Below, one piece after another: positions 1 to 8,015 of a stretch of 18,192 bases of DNA (its first letter is position 1; the number at the start of each line of letters is the position of its first letter). The notes under the pieces are model-generated. The model was not told the DNA's origin. It saw only the letters and a program-made list of their open reading frames with translations, and made no database searches. This DNA comes from Chloroflexi bacterium RBG_13_53_26 (GTDB taxonomy: Bacteria; Chloroflexota; Dehalococcoidia; UBA2247; RBG-13-53-26), in the NCBI GenBank assembly GCA_001795035.1, contig MGMW01000044.1, positions 1 through 18,192 of the forward strand. The letters are read 5' to 3'. A program made the position numbers and the translations under genes.

Positions 1-80
1 AGAACAAGAGGATAGAGTGGGATCGGTACAGAGTTCAGGTGACTGAGTATGAGATGAAGAGATACCTTCCAATACTCTAA
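1..80 (+). CDS. glnA: Glutamine synthetase, C-terminal end (partial)
   Basis: Only the last 25 codons are inside the window, in the frame starting at base 3 and ending with TAA at 78-80. The peptide contains IEWDRYRVQVTEYE and ends in RYLPIL, which matches the usual C-terminus of type I glutamine synthetase (an E-W-D-x-Y/F-R-x-Q-V-T-x-W/Y-E pattern followed by a YL end). The enzyme makes glutamine from glutamate, ammonia and ATP in the cytosol. The call rests on a short stretch, but the match is specific, and the next gene is the nitrogen regulator nrpR, as expected for a nitrogen-assimilation locus. I see no clear terminator after the stop. Confidence 0.75.
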   Translation, partial: NKRIEWDRYRVQVTEYEMKRYLPIL

Positions 81-216
81 CCCGAGGAAGGCCAGTTAGG
101 TACGGATGTCAACATAACACAACGTGATAGGGATACAGGTATTCACCGGAGCGAGTCAGCGAGATTTGCTGCCTGCCTCTGCTGAGTTCCTGGATTCTCT
201 TGCTGTTTTGCGGTGT

Positions 217-244
217 TTGGATTCAGGCAGGGAGGTGCTATAAT
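217..244 (+). promoter_or_regulatory. Putative sigma70-type promoter of nrpR
   Basis: A perfect -10 box TATAAT lies at 239-244, preceded by a weak -35 (TTGGAT, 217-222) at 16-base spacing. Initiation near 251 would give a leader of about 27 bases before the nrpR ATG. An AGGCAGG heptamer sits between the boxes (225-231) with its inverted copy CCTGCCT at 172-178. The pair could be an operator but might be chance. The region 81-277 holds no gene. Confidence 0.5.
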
Positions 245-277
245 TGCCCCAGTTTGCTTCGATAGTCAGGGAGTCTT

Positions 278-1273
278 ATGCTGCAGAGCGCCGGTTCCGA
301 CACCGAAAAGAAGATACTGTCAATCCTGAAGGTACTCAGTGAGTCTTCCGATCCGCTGGGATCTATAACCATAGCTCGACAACTGGAACGCTATGGGGTC
401 TCTTTGAGTGAAAGGGCAATCAGGTACCACTTGAGGATAACTGATGAGCGTGGTTACACGCGGCCTGCAGGGCGCGATGGCAGGATGATTACTCCCAAGG
501 GGCTTGATGAATTACAGATGGCCCTGGCACCCGATCAGGTTGGCTTCATCCTGGATAGACTCCAGCTGCTGGCTTTCCAGACCTCGTTCAATCCAAGAAC
601 TCGAACAGGGGAAGTGGCTATCAACACATCGGTCTTCAGCGAGGGCAAGTTCAAGAAAGCCCTGGCAGCAATGAGAGGGGTATTCAAGGCTGGTCTCTGC
701 GTCAGTGATCTTGTAGCAGTGGCGTCTGAAGGAGAGAAACTGGGCGATGTTGTCATTCCCAGTGGGAAAGTAGGCTTGGCTTCAATATGTAGCGTGACTG
801 TCAATGGGGTGTTGCTGAAGGCGGGTGTTCCGGTGGAGTCTAGATTTGGTGGAGTGCTCGAGGTCATGGATTTGAAGCCAAAGCGCTTCGTTGCCGTGAT
901 CAACTATGCTGGCACCTCCATCGATCCCTCTGAGCAATACATTCGTGCCGGGATGGCCAGAGTGAGTGAGGCAGCGAGAACTGGCAATGGTAGGGTACTG
1001 GCTAATTTTCGGGAAATCCCTTCTGCAGCCAGGTCTCTTGTCGCAGAAACTACTGAAGTGCTAAAGGAAACCGGTATCAATGGGGTCTACGTTCTGGGCA
1101 ACACAGGCGAGCCTGTTTGCCAGATTGCCATAGGCCTGAACCGGGTGGGTATAGTACTTCTCGGGGGACTCAACCCGGTAGCGGCGGCGGTGGAGGCAGG
1201 GATCGAGGTTGACAACATCTCTGAAAGCGGAATGATTGAGTATCAGCGATTGGTCAGCTTTTGGGATCTCTAG
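278..1273 (+). CDS. nrpR: NrpR-family nitrogen-assimilation transcriptional repressor
   Basis: This 331-residue protein has an N-terminal winged helix (about residues 9-78, with the recognition segment around SLSERAIRYHL) followed by one NrpR regulatory domain (formerly DUF128, about residues 90-330). The second domain shows the family's glycine-rich segments, such as VYVLGNTGEPVCQIA and IVLLGGLNPVAA. In methanogens NrpR represses nif and glnA and is released by 2-oxoglutarate; many archaeal versions carry two regulatory domains, while this one has a single domain. The ATG is preceded by GGAG at four-base spacing. The gene follows the end of glnA and probably controls it or itself, although no GGAA-N6-TTCC-type operator was recognised. 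It is convergent with carB, with about 37 bases between the stops and no visible terminator. The family call is firm; regulation by 2-oxoglutarate in this organism is inferred. Confidence 0.88.
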   Translation: MLQSAGSDTEKKILSILKVLSESSDPLGSITIARQLERYGVSLSERAIRYHLRITDERGYTRPAGRDGRMITPKGLDELQMALAPDQVGFILDRLQLLAFQTSFNPRTRTGEVAINTSVFSEGKFKKALAAMRGVFKAGLCVSDLVAVASEGEKLGDVVIPSGKVGLASICSVTVNGVLLKAGVPVESRFGGVLEVMDLKPKRFVAVINYAGTSIDPSEQYIRAGMARVSEAARTGNGRVLANFREIPSAARSLVAETTEVLKETGINGVYVLGNTGEPVCQIAIGLNRVGIVLLGGLNPVAAAVEAGIEVDNISESGMIEYQRLVSFWDL

Positions 1274-1310
1274 TACCACCAGTTGGACAAGTCATTGGCC
1301 ATCACCTGTT

Positions 1311-4300
1311 TTATCTTCTCAAGTACTCCCTCAATGGCTGAACATTGAAGAGACGGTTCCTGCTTGCTAAAGCTTCCGAGGCCGCTCGGATTGTGTCCAA
1401 AGAAGTGAAACATGGGATACGTTTCTCTGCAGCAGCTCGGCGTATGGCAAAGCCGTCCCTCAACGGAGCACGTTCCCCGGTGATGGTATTGACTACACCG
1501 TCCACCCAGCCGTTCTTGATTACATCCAGCACATTGGGATGACCCTCTGTCAATTTCTTGGTGATAAGCTGAACGGGCAGTCCTTCTTTCTCGATCATCA
1601 TCGCTGTGCCCTCAGTGGCAAAAAGCCTATAGTCAATCGAGGCGAGTCTTCGTATGATGGGTAAGGCCTCGGGCTTGTCTCTGTCGGCAATGCTCAGAAG
1701 CAGTGTTCCTTGCGGAGGCAGCATAAGACCTGCTGCCATGAGCGACTTCGTAAGAGCAGCCTCAAAGGTGTAGTCAATACCCATTACTTCTCCAGTGGAT
1801 TTCATCTCGGGACCAAGATATGTGTCAACCCCTGCCAGCTTCCACATGGAAAAGACAGGAGCTTTTATGGCCACCAGATGCCGTCTTTCCCATAGCCCTG
1901 TTTCATAGTGTTGTTCCCTAAGCGATATGCCTGCCAGAACCTTGGTGGCTATTTTCACCATGGGCACCCCGGTAACCTTTGAGATGAATGGGACAGTGCG
2001 GCTCGAACGGGGATTTACCTCCAAGACATAGACTGTGGACCGGTAAGACTCACGCAGGATGACGAACTGTATGTTCATCAAACCCTTGACCTGGAGACCA
2101 AGACCAATGCGTACCGTGTAGTCTACCATGGTATTGATCTCCGATTCCTTCAGTCCCAGTGCTGGATATACTGCCATGGAATCACCACTGTGTACCCCTG
2201 CCCTCTCAATGTGTTCCATGATACCGGGAATGAGCACCCGTTCCCCATCACAGACGGCGTCTGCTTCCACTTCCCTCCCTACCAGATATTTGTCGACAAG
2301 GATGGGGTGCTTGGTTTCCAACTGCATGGCTTCGGACATGTAAAGGGCGAGTTCGTTGTCGTCGTGAACGATTTCCATCGCTCTGCCTCCGAGGACATAG
2401 CTTGGACGCACCAGGACGGGATAGTTGATCTGTTGAGCGATACCCCGCGCTTCTTCGAGGGAAGTAGCTGCGCCGCCTGGGGGTTGGGGGATGCCCAGAC
2501 GATCGAGGAAATCTTCGAAGCGGCGACGATCCTCAGCCATATCTATGGTGTCGGCGCTCGATCCAATTATGGGCATTCCGCTGCGAGCCAGTGGTTCGCT
2601 CAAGTTGATCGCTGTTTGCCCACCAAACTGCAGAATAGATGGTGTGCGCTCATCGCAGCTAGACCCATCTACAATTCTTCCATCGATGTTCACCGCATTC
2701 TCATTCTCCAGAATGTCCCGCACACTCTCCTCATCCAGTGCCTCGAAGTAAAGGCGGTCGCTGGTATCGAAGTCAGTAGAGACAGTCTCTGGATTGGAGT
2801 TCACCATGATGCTGGCAAATCCTGCCTCCTGAAGAGCCCAGGCTGAATGCACGCTGCAATAGTCGAACTCGATGCCCTGCCCTATACGGATCGGCCCGCT
2901 GCCAATAACAACTGCTTTTCGTCCTTCCAGGGGCATGGCTTCGTTTTCCTTGTCATAGGTGCTGTAGAAATATGGGGTTGAAGCTTCAAACTCGGCAGCG
3001 CAAGTATCAACCATCTTGAAAACAGGTGAGATATGCCAGTCATGGCGCAATTCGCGCACCTGCTCCGGCAACCTATCTGCGAGGGTTCCAATCTGTACGT
3101 CTGAAAAACCCAGCCTCTTCGCCTCCCAGAGCATCTTGGCTGATAGTGGTTGAGAGAGAAGCCGTTTCTCCATTTCCACTAGGTTATGCATCTTGTACAT
3201 GAACCAGGGATCGATTCCAGTGCGCTGGGCCAGCGCTTCAGGAGTGGCCCCCCGACGCAATGCTGCCATGATCACCCAAAGCCTCAAGTCATGTGGGTGC
3301 AGCGGGTAGTTGTCAGTGTTCTCGCCCCAACGACGGTCCTCCCAGAGAAGAGAGCGGCCACCGAATTCGAGCGAGCGCATTGCCTTCTGCAGTGCTGCTT
3401 CGAAGCATCGATCAATAGCCATAACCTCGCCAGTGGCCTTCATCTGACTGCCCAGGGCGCGATCTCCGGCCGCAAACTTGTCGAAGGGAAATCGGGGAAT
3501 CTTCACTACACAATAGTCCAAAGCTGGCTCAAAGGCAGATTTGGTCTTCCCGGTCACCATATTGGGTATCTCGTCCAGTCGTTTGCCCACAGCAATCTTG
3601 GCAGCCACCCGGGCTATGGGGTAGCCCGTGGCCTTGCTGGCTAAGGCTGAACTGCGGCTAACTCTGGGGTTGACTTCTATCACATGGTAGGTAGCCCCCA
3701 CTTCGCCAGGCGACCACTTCTCAGCTACCACGGGGCTGGGGGCAAGGGCAAACTGGATGTTGCATCCTCCCTCGATGCCCAGAGTACGAATGATCCTGAT
3801 GCTGGCCGACCTAAGCATCTGATACTCTTTGTCAGAGAGGGTCTGACTGGGGGCAACTACAATGCTGTCTCCGGTGTGCACTCCCATGGGGTCGATGTTT
3901 TCCATGTTGCATATGATGATGCAATTATCTGCGGCATCACGCATCACTTCATATTCGAGTTCCTTCCAACCCAGAAGGCATTTCTCGACCAGCACCTCAT
4001 GGCTGGGGCTGGCTGCCAGACCAGCAGCCACAATGCTTCTCAGGTCCTTGAGATTGTGAGCAATGCCTCCCCCGCTGCCACCCAGTGTGTAGGAAGGGCG
4101 GACTATCAAGGGCAAGCCGGTAGTTTCAAGAAAGCTCTCGGCTTCTTCCACCGAATTCACGGTGGTGCTCGCCGGCACTGGCTCCCCGATATCGATCAAC
4201 ACCTGCTTGAAAAGAGAGCGTTCCTCCGCTTTCTTGATTGTCTCCAATGGAGTCCCCAGCAGACGTACGTTATATTGGTCCAGGATGCCGGTGTCGGCTA

Positions 4301-4595
4301 GCTCTACAGCCAAGTTCAAGCCTGTCTGTCCCCCCAGGGTGGGGAGAAGCCCATCGGGACGCTCTCTCTCGATAATGCGGGCCAGGACACCTGCCTCCAG
4401 GGGCTCAATATAGACGATATCGGCAATGCCCTCATCTGTCATGATAGTAGCCGGGTTGGAGTTGACTAGGATTGACCTCACCCCCTCCTCGCGGAGGGCT
4501 TTGCAGGCCTGAGTGCCGGCGTAGTCGAATTCAGCCGCTTGGCCAATAATAATGGGGCCAGAACCGATAACCAGGACTTTTGAAACGTTCGGCAT
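1311..4595 (-). CDS. carB: Carbamoyl phosphate synthetase large subunit
   Basis: CarB uses bicarbonate, two ATP and ammonia channelled from CarA to make carbamoyl phosphate for pyrimidine and arginine synthesis. The 1094-residue product has the full duplicated architecture: a first ATP-grasp half (RPSYTLGGSGGG, EVNPRVSRSSALASKATG), an oligomerisation segment, a second ATP-grasp half (RPSYVLGGRAMEIV, EVNPRSSRTVPFISKVTG) and a C-terminal MGS-like allosteric domain containing LFATEGTA. The ATG at 4595 was chosen because MPNVSKVLVIGSGPIIIGQA matches the family N-terminus and AGGAG lies four bases upstream. An in-frame ATG at 4643 would add 16 residues but has no ribosome site. The gene lies 96 bases downstream of carA and must depend on the carA promoter and attenuator, since I see no separate promoter. 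Length is close to the E. coli enzyme (1073). Confidence 0.97.
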   Translation of the reverse strand: MPNVSKVLVIGSGPIIIGQAAEFDYAGTQACKALREEGVRSILVNSNPATIMTDEGIADIVYIEPLEAGVLARIIERERPDGLLPTLGGQTGLNLAVELADTGILDQYNVRLLGTPLETIKKAEERSLFKQVLIDIGEPVPASTTVNSVEEAESFLETTGLPLIVRPSYTLGGSGGGIAHNLKDLRSIVAAGLAASPSHEVLVEKCLLGWKELEYEVMRDAADNCIIICNMENIDPMGVHTGDSIVVAPSQTLSDKEYQMLRSASIRIIRTLGIEGGCNIQFALAPSPVVAEKWSPGEVGATYHVIEVNPRVSRSSALASKATGYPIARVAAKIAVGKRLDEIPNMVTGKTKSAFEPALDYCVVKIPRFPFDKFAAGDRALGSQMKATGEVMAIDRCFEAALQKAMRSLEFGGRSLLWEDRRWGENTDNYPLHPHDLRLWVIMAALRRGATPEALAQRTGIDPWFMYKMHNLVEMEKRLLSQPLSAKMLWEAKRLGFSDVQIGTLADRLPEQVRELRHDWHISPVFKMVDTCAAEFEASTPYFYSTYDKENEAMPLEGRKAVVIGSGPIRIGQGIEFDYCSVHSAWALQEAGFASIMVNSNPETVSTDFDTSDRLYFEALDEESVRDILENENAVNIDGRIVDGSSCDERTPSILQFGGQTAINLSEPLARSGMPIIGSSADTIDMAEDRRRFEDFLDRLGIPQPPGGAATSLEEARGIAQQINYPVLVRPSYVLGGRAMEIVHDDNELALYMSEAMQLETKHPILVDKYLVGREVEADAVCDGERVLIPGIMEHIERAGVHSGDSMAVYPALGLKESEINTMVDYTVRIGLGLQVKGLMNIQFVILRESYRSTVYVLEVNPRSSRTVPFISKVTGVPMVKIATKVLAGISLREQHYETGLWERRHLVAIKAPVFSMWKLAGVDTYLGPEMKSTGEVMGIDYTFEAALTKSLMAAGLMLPPQGTLLLSIADRDKPEALPIIRRLASIDYRLFATEGTAMMIEKEGLPVQLITKKLTEGHPNVLDVIKNGWVDGVVNTITGERAPLRDGFAIRRAAAEKRIPCFTSLDTIRAASEALASRNRLFNVQPLREYLRR

Positions 4596-4691
4596 CCTAC
4601 TCCTCTTCTCCGGAGGCATTCCAGGTAGCTTCAACACAATCATGATTTCGTGTCAGAAAGGGGCTTGTCATTTGTTCACCATTCTGCCGGC

Positions 4692-5798
4692 TCAACAACA
4701 CCTTCTTGTCATCTTCAGAAACTGATCAAAGAGATACAGGTTGTCCTGAGGACCAGGGGAGGCTTCTGAGTGGTACTGGATAGAGATGATGGAAAGTTCT
4801 CGGTGACAAAGCCCTTCAACAGTACCGTCGTTCAGGTTGATGTGGCTTACCTCCAATCCGTCCTTCAAAGTGTCAGCATCAACTGCATAGCCATGGTTCT
4901 GCGCAGTGATATGCACCCTGCCGGTTTTCAGATCTCGCACGGGGTGATTGCCACCGCGATGTCCAAATTTGAGCTTGAAGGTTCTCCCTCCGAAGGCCTG
5001 GCCCAAGATCTGCTCTCCCAGGCATATGCCCATGACAGGCTTCACTCCTACCAACTTCCTCACTGTGTCTACTATGTGTTTGAGCAGAGCTGGATCTCCT
5101 GGGCCCGGTGAGAGGAGAATACCATCGGGCTCTAGTCCAAGGATCTGCTCTGCAGAATAGGTGCAAGGTACCACAGTCACCGTGCAGCCAAAGCGGCGCA
5201 GAATGCGGAGGATGTTGTATTTCAAACCGCAGTCTACAACGATAATATGGGGTCCATCACTACCTCCGTTTGCCGACGGCTCCCACTGGTATGGAGTCTT
5301 GGTGCTGACTTCCTTCACAAAATCGATATTGTCGTAGCGGGGCATGCTCTTTAGTTTCATCAGGACTTGATCAGGAGACTGCTCGCAGGCAATAGCTCCC
5401 ATCATGACTCCATGCGCCCGCAGGTGTCTGGTGATGGCCCGTGTATCCACTCCATAGATAGACGGTATACCGCTGTCTGCCAGGAATTGGTGCGAAGTGG
5501 TCTTGCTTTGCCAGTGGCTGGGTTGAACACATTGCTCCCGCACCACAAAGCCACTGACCTGGATACGCTGCGATTCGAAACTGGCGTCATTGATTCCATA
5601 GTTCCCAATGAGAGGGTACGTAAGCACCAGTATCTGTCCAGCATAAGAGGGATCTGTAAGCATCTCCTGGTAGCCTGTCATACTGGTGTTGAATACCACT
5701 TCGCCAAAAGTGAAGTTGTCCGCTCCGAAAACATAACCTTCATAGACCGAGCCATCTTCGAGTACCAGAACTGCCTTCTTATCCTTCTCCAAGTTCAT
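4692..5798 (-). CDS. carA: Carbamoyl phosphate synthetase small (glutaminase) subunit
   Basis: CarA hydrolyses glutamine and passes ammonia to CarB. The 368-residue protein has the N-terminal CarA domain (LEDGSVYEG, VFNTSMTGYQEMLTDPSY) and a class I glutamine amidotransferase domain (about residues 180-365). The nucleophile is C259 in MGICLGEQ, and H343 and E345 in YHSEASPGP complete the triad. One oddity is that the nearly invariant GICLGHQ reads GICLGEQ here (codon GAG), and the usual HPEA reads HSEA. The ATG at 5798 was chosen because the family N-terminus starts here; a purine-rich AGAGAGG directly abuts it, which is unusually tight. An upstream in-frame ATG at 5867 falls inside the leader terminator hairpin and is rejected. 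The gene is first in carAB and sits behind a PyrR-type attenuator. Confidence 0.96.
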   Translation of the reverse strand: MNLEKDKKAVLVLEDGSVYEGYVFGADNFTFGEVVFNTSMTGYQEMLTDPSYAGQILVLTYPLIGNYGINDASFESQRIQVSGFVVREQCVQPSHWQSKTTSHQFLADSGIPSIYGVDTRAITRHLRAHGVMMGAIACEQSPDQVLMKLKSMPRYDNIDFVKEVSTKTPYQWEPSANGGSDGPHIIVVDCGLKYNILRILRRFGCTVTVVPCTYSAEQILGLEPDGILLSPGPGDPALLKHIVDTVRKLVGVKPVMGICLGEQILGQAFGGRTFKLKFGHRGGNHPVRDLKTGRVHITAQNHGYAVDADTLKDGLEVSHINLNDGTVEGLCHRELSIISIQYHSEASPGPQDNLYLFDQFLKMTRRCC

Positions 5799-5842
5799 CC
5801 TCTCTTCACTTCTTCGGCAGGCACTATGAATCTCAGACACAC

Positions 5843-5876
5843 AAAAAACCTCCTGCCAAGCTGGCAAGAGGTTTTT
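5843..5876 (-). terminator. Rho-independent terminator hairpin in the carA leader (attenuator)
   Basis: On the minus strand the arms CCTCTTGCCA and TGGCAGGAGG form a 10-position stem with one mismatch around a three-base loop, followed by TTTTTT. A-tracts on the other side make the structure symmetrical, so it could also act on plus-strand transcripts. It lies between the carA promoter and the carA start, so it stops leader transcripts rather than ending thrS. Its 5' arm (5860-5868) is complementary over 9 bases to the PyrR-loop strand at 5932-5940, allowing an alternative antiterminator. Confidence 0.88.
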
Positions 5877-5927
5877 AATCTAACTGCCCCTATATTGCCC
5901 TTATCTCTGGAGGGCTTGTGGCTCCAT

Positions 5928-5964
5928 ATCCCTTGCCAGCCTCGCCGGACTGACTTAAAGGTAC
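5928..5964 (-). promoter_or_regulatory. PyrR-binding RNA hairpin (pyrimidine attenuation leader) of carAB
   Basis: Read on the minus strand, 5951-5938 is AGTCCGGCGAGGCT. It folds as upper stem AGTC/GGCT closing the hexaloop CGGCGA, which fits the CNGNGA loop of PyrR-binding anti-antiterminators exactly. A lower stem CCTT/AAGG flanks it after an internal bulge. The 3' side GCTGGCAAG is complementary to CTTGCCAGC in the downstream terminator, so the PyrR hairpin and the antiterminator exclude each other. In the known mechanism, UMP-bound PyrR stabilises this hairpin and lets the terminator form, lowering carAB expression when pyrimidines are plentiful. No pyrR gene is in the window; its presence elsewhere in the genome is inferred. 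Confidence 0.88.
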
Positions 5965-6043
5965 AGTTTTAAGGTCTACTGCATTGCCTTGAGATTCAGC
6001 GCCTTTTCAGTGTGCCACCCATGCTCCCAAGGTTGCTGAAGCA

Positions 6044-6072
6044 ATGATAGCACACCCAAGATTCCCAGACAA
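6044..6072 (-). promoter_or_regulatory. Putative sigma70-type promoter of carAB
   Basis: On the minus strand, TTGTCT (6072-6067) and TATCAT (6049-6044) are separated by exactly 17 bases. Initiation near 6037 gives a leader of about 240 bases that contains the PyrR hairpin and the attenuator terminator before carA. The promoter begins about 60 bases past the thrS stop, so carAB is probably transcribed independently of thrS. Confidence 0.6.
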
Positions 6073-6132
6073 CTTCACCGTCCTTTGATGCACACTCACG
6101 TGTCATCAGTCACGGGTGTACGGCGGTGGATG

Positions 6133-7869
6133 CTATTTCCTGGCTGCTATGGCAGCCCTGGCTGTGGCCTTGAATTCTGAAATTGACTGCTTGCCCAGGT
6201 CATCGCCCGTGCGCAAACGGATAGAGACTTGGGCAGCCGCCACTTCCTTGTCACCGACCACCAGCATATACGGTACCTTCTGTAACTGAGCCTCACGAAT
6301 CTTCAGGTTCATCCGCTCAGGACGTTCGTCGACCTGAACACGGAGGCCGTCAGATTTCAGCTCGGCTTCCACCTGCTTGGCGTAGTCGACATGGCGGTCT
6401 GATATAGGTATGATCACGGCCTGGATTGGGGCCAGCCATACTGGAAATGCTCCCCCGTAGTGTTCGACTAAGACGCCGAAGAAGCGTTCCAGACTTCCCA
6501 GGAGCGCGCGATGAACCATGTAAGGCCGCTGCTCCCTTCCATCCTCGCCAATGAATGTCAGGTCAAACCGCTCAGGTATGTTGAAGTCGAACTGTATGGT
6601 TGAACATTGCCACAGTCGCCCCAGAGCATCCATTATCTTGATATCGATCTTGGGCCCGTAGAAAACTGCCTCGCCCTCCTGCCTCTCGTGCGGCAGATTG
6701 CGGGCCTCTAGAGCCTTGACCAGTGATGCCTCTGCCTGCCTCCACATGGCATCACTGCCGGCATACTTCTCAGGTTTCTGAGGATCGCGCACGCTCAGTT
6801 CTACTTTGTAGTCATCGAATCCGAACCCTCTAAGCATGTTCAGGCTGAAGTCCAGTACTCTGAGGATTTCATCCTCGATCTGCTCCGGTGTGCAGAAAAT
6901 GTGGGCATCATCCTGGGTGAAACCGCGCACACGCAGAAGACCATGCAGAGTGCCGCTTCGCTCATAGCGATAGACTGTCCCGAGTTCGGCCCAGCGCAGC
7001 GGCAACTCGCGGTAGGAGCGAAGCTTCGTCCTGTAAATCATGATGTGAAATGGACAGTTCATTGGCTTTATGTAGTACTCCTGCCCGTCGATCTCCATGG
7101 GCGAGTACATGCTGTCCTTGTAGAAGTCCAGATGACCGGAGGTCTCCCACAAATGTGCCCGGCCGATGTGAGGTGTAAACACGATGTCATAGCCACCTTC
7201 GTAGTGCTGCTTCCGCCAGTAATCCTCTATCAACACCCGCATCAGCCCGCCCTTTGGATGCCAGTAGGCCAACCCAGCTCCAGCCTCTTCATGAAAACTG
7301 ATCAGGTCAAGTTGCCTGGCGAGCTTGCGGTGATCACGGGCCTCAATCTCAGTCAGTCTCTTCAGATGTTCATCCAGCCTGGACTGGGTTTCAAAGGCTG
7401 TCCCGTAGATCCGCTGCAGCATGGGACGGTGTTCATCTCCACGCCAGTATGCCCCGGCGATATTGAGCAGCTTGAAGGCGCCGATTTGGTCAGTGGAATC
7501 CAGGTGCGGTCCCCGACAGAGGTCGGCGAAGGAACCGTGGTGGTAGATACTGAGGGATTCCTCCGGGAGTTCATCGATCAACTCCAGCTTATAGGGCTGT
7601 GACTCAAAGACCTGGCGTGCCTTCGCTTTGTCGACTTCTTCCCTGACGAAGGGCCGGTCGGCGGCGATGATCTTCCTCATTTCATCTTCAATTGCAGGCA
7701 GGTCTTCGAGCGCCAGTGGACGGGGCAGGTCGAAGTCGTAGTAGAAGCCATCACCGGTGGCCGGGCCTATCCCCAACCTGGCCCCGGGGAAAAGGGTCAC
7801 CACGGCTTCCGCCATAACATGGGATGCCGAATGGCGCATTGTCTCCAGTCTTATCTCATCATCAGACAC
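6133..7869 (-). CDS. thrS: Threonyl-tRNA synthetase, TGS-less form
   Basis: This class II synthetase charges tRNA-Thr with threonine. The 578-residue protein starts directly in the editing domain: H13 and H17 (HSASH) with C118 and H122 (CRGPH) form the site that clears mischarged Ser-tRNA-Thr. The catalytic core follows, with zinc ligands C272 (KPMNCPFH), H323 (TQDDAH) and H453 (MVHRALLGS), and then an anticodon-binding domain from about residue 480. The N-terminal TGS domain of the E. coli enzyme (642 residues) is absent; short forms of this kind are known in other bacteria. The start is GTG at 7869, preceded by GAGGAG at about seven bases. A nearby ATG five bases upstream is out of frame. 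The gene has its own promoter at 8016-8044 and a leader with a strong hairpin. Confidence 0.96.
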   Translation of the reverse strand: MSDDEIRLETMRHSASHVMAEAVVTLFPGARLGIGPATGDGFYYDFDLPRPLALEDLPAIEDEMRKIIAADRPFVREEVDKAKARQVFESQPYKLELIDELPEESLSIYHHGSFADLCRGPHLDSTDQIGAFKLLNIAGAYWRGDEHRPMLQRIYGTAFETQSRLDEHLKRLTEIEARDHRKLARQLDLISFHEEAGAGLAYWHPKGGLMRVLIEDYWRKQHYEGGYDIVFTPHIGRAHLWETSGHLDFYKDSMYSPMEIDGQEYYIKPMNCPFHIMIYRTKLRSYRELPLRWAELGTVYRYERSGTLHGLLRVRGFTQDDAHIFCTPEQIEDEILRVLDFSLNMLRGFGFDDYKVELSVRDPQKPEKYAGSDAMWRQAEASLVKALEARNLPHERQEGEAVFYGPKIDIKIMDALGRLWQCSTIQFDFNIPERFDLTFIGEDGREQRPYMVHRALLGSLERFFGVLVEHYGGAFPVWLAPIQAVIIPISDRHVDYAKQVEAELKSDGLRVQVDERPERMNLKIREAQLQKVPYMLVVGDKEVAAAQVSIRLRTGDDLGKQSISEFKATARAAIAARK

Positions 7870-7900
7870 TTCATCTCTCCTCGCTCGATATCCAAACTAT

Positions 7901-7930
7901 AACCTCTCAGCGTCTGAGGCGCGAGAGGTT
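7901..7930 (-). promoter_or_regulatory. Strong hairpin in the thrS leader
   Basis: Arms AACCTCTC and GAGAGGTT pair perfectly over 8 bp, and the stem can extend by GCG/CGC past one bulged base to leave a seven-base loop, CCTCAGA. It sits between the thrS promoter and the thrS ribosome site. It is not followed by a real T-tract on either strand, so I read it as a leader structure of unknown role rather than a proven terminator. The loop does not carry a threonine-type anticodon triplet, so a tRNA-mimic operator like that of E. coli thrS is not supported. Confidence 0.5.
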
Positions 7931-8015
7931 CTGGAAATGCCCTTTCCATACTTGCGCAGGTATCCTGTCTGCATGCACGGGGCTGTATCTGACCGAACTC
8001 TCCTGACAACCACAT

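Noticed and set aside
2190..2846. 218-codon plus-strand open reading frame opposite carB
   Set aside because: It lies entirely antisense to well-conserved carB sequence, has no ribosome site and no recognisable domain; it reflects carB codon use.
3684..4301. 205-codon plus-strand open reading frame opposite carB
   Set aside because: Same reason: a shadow of the first ATP-grasp half of carB.
5799..5867. 23-residue N-terminal extension of carA
   Set aside because: Its ATG lies inside the attenuator terminator hairpin, and family alignment begins at the ATG at 5798.
7945..7959. NrpR operator-like GGAA...TTCC in the thrS leader
   Set aside because: The spacing is seven rather than six bases, and thrS is not an expected NrpR target; probably chance.
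7870..8010. T-box riboswitch ahead of thrS
   Set aside because: I looked for the conserved T-box segment (TGGNACCGCG-like) and a following terminator; neither is present.
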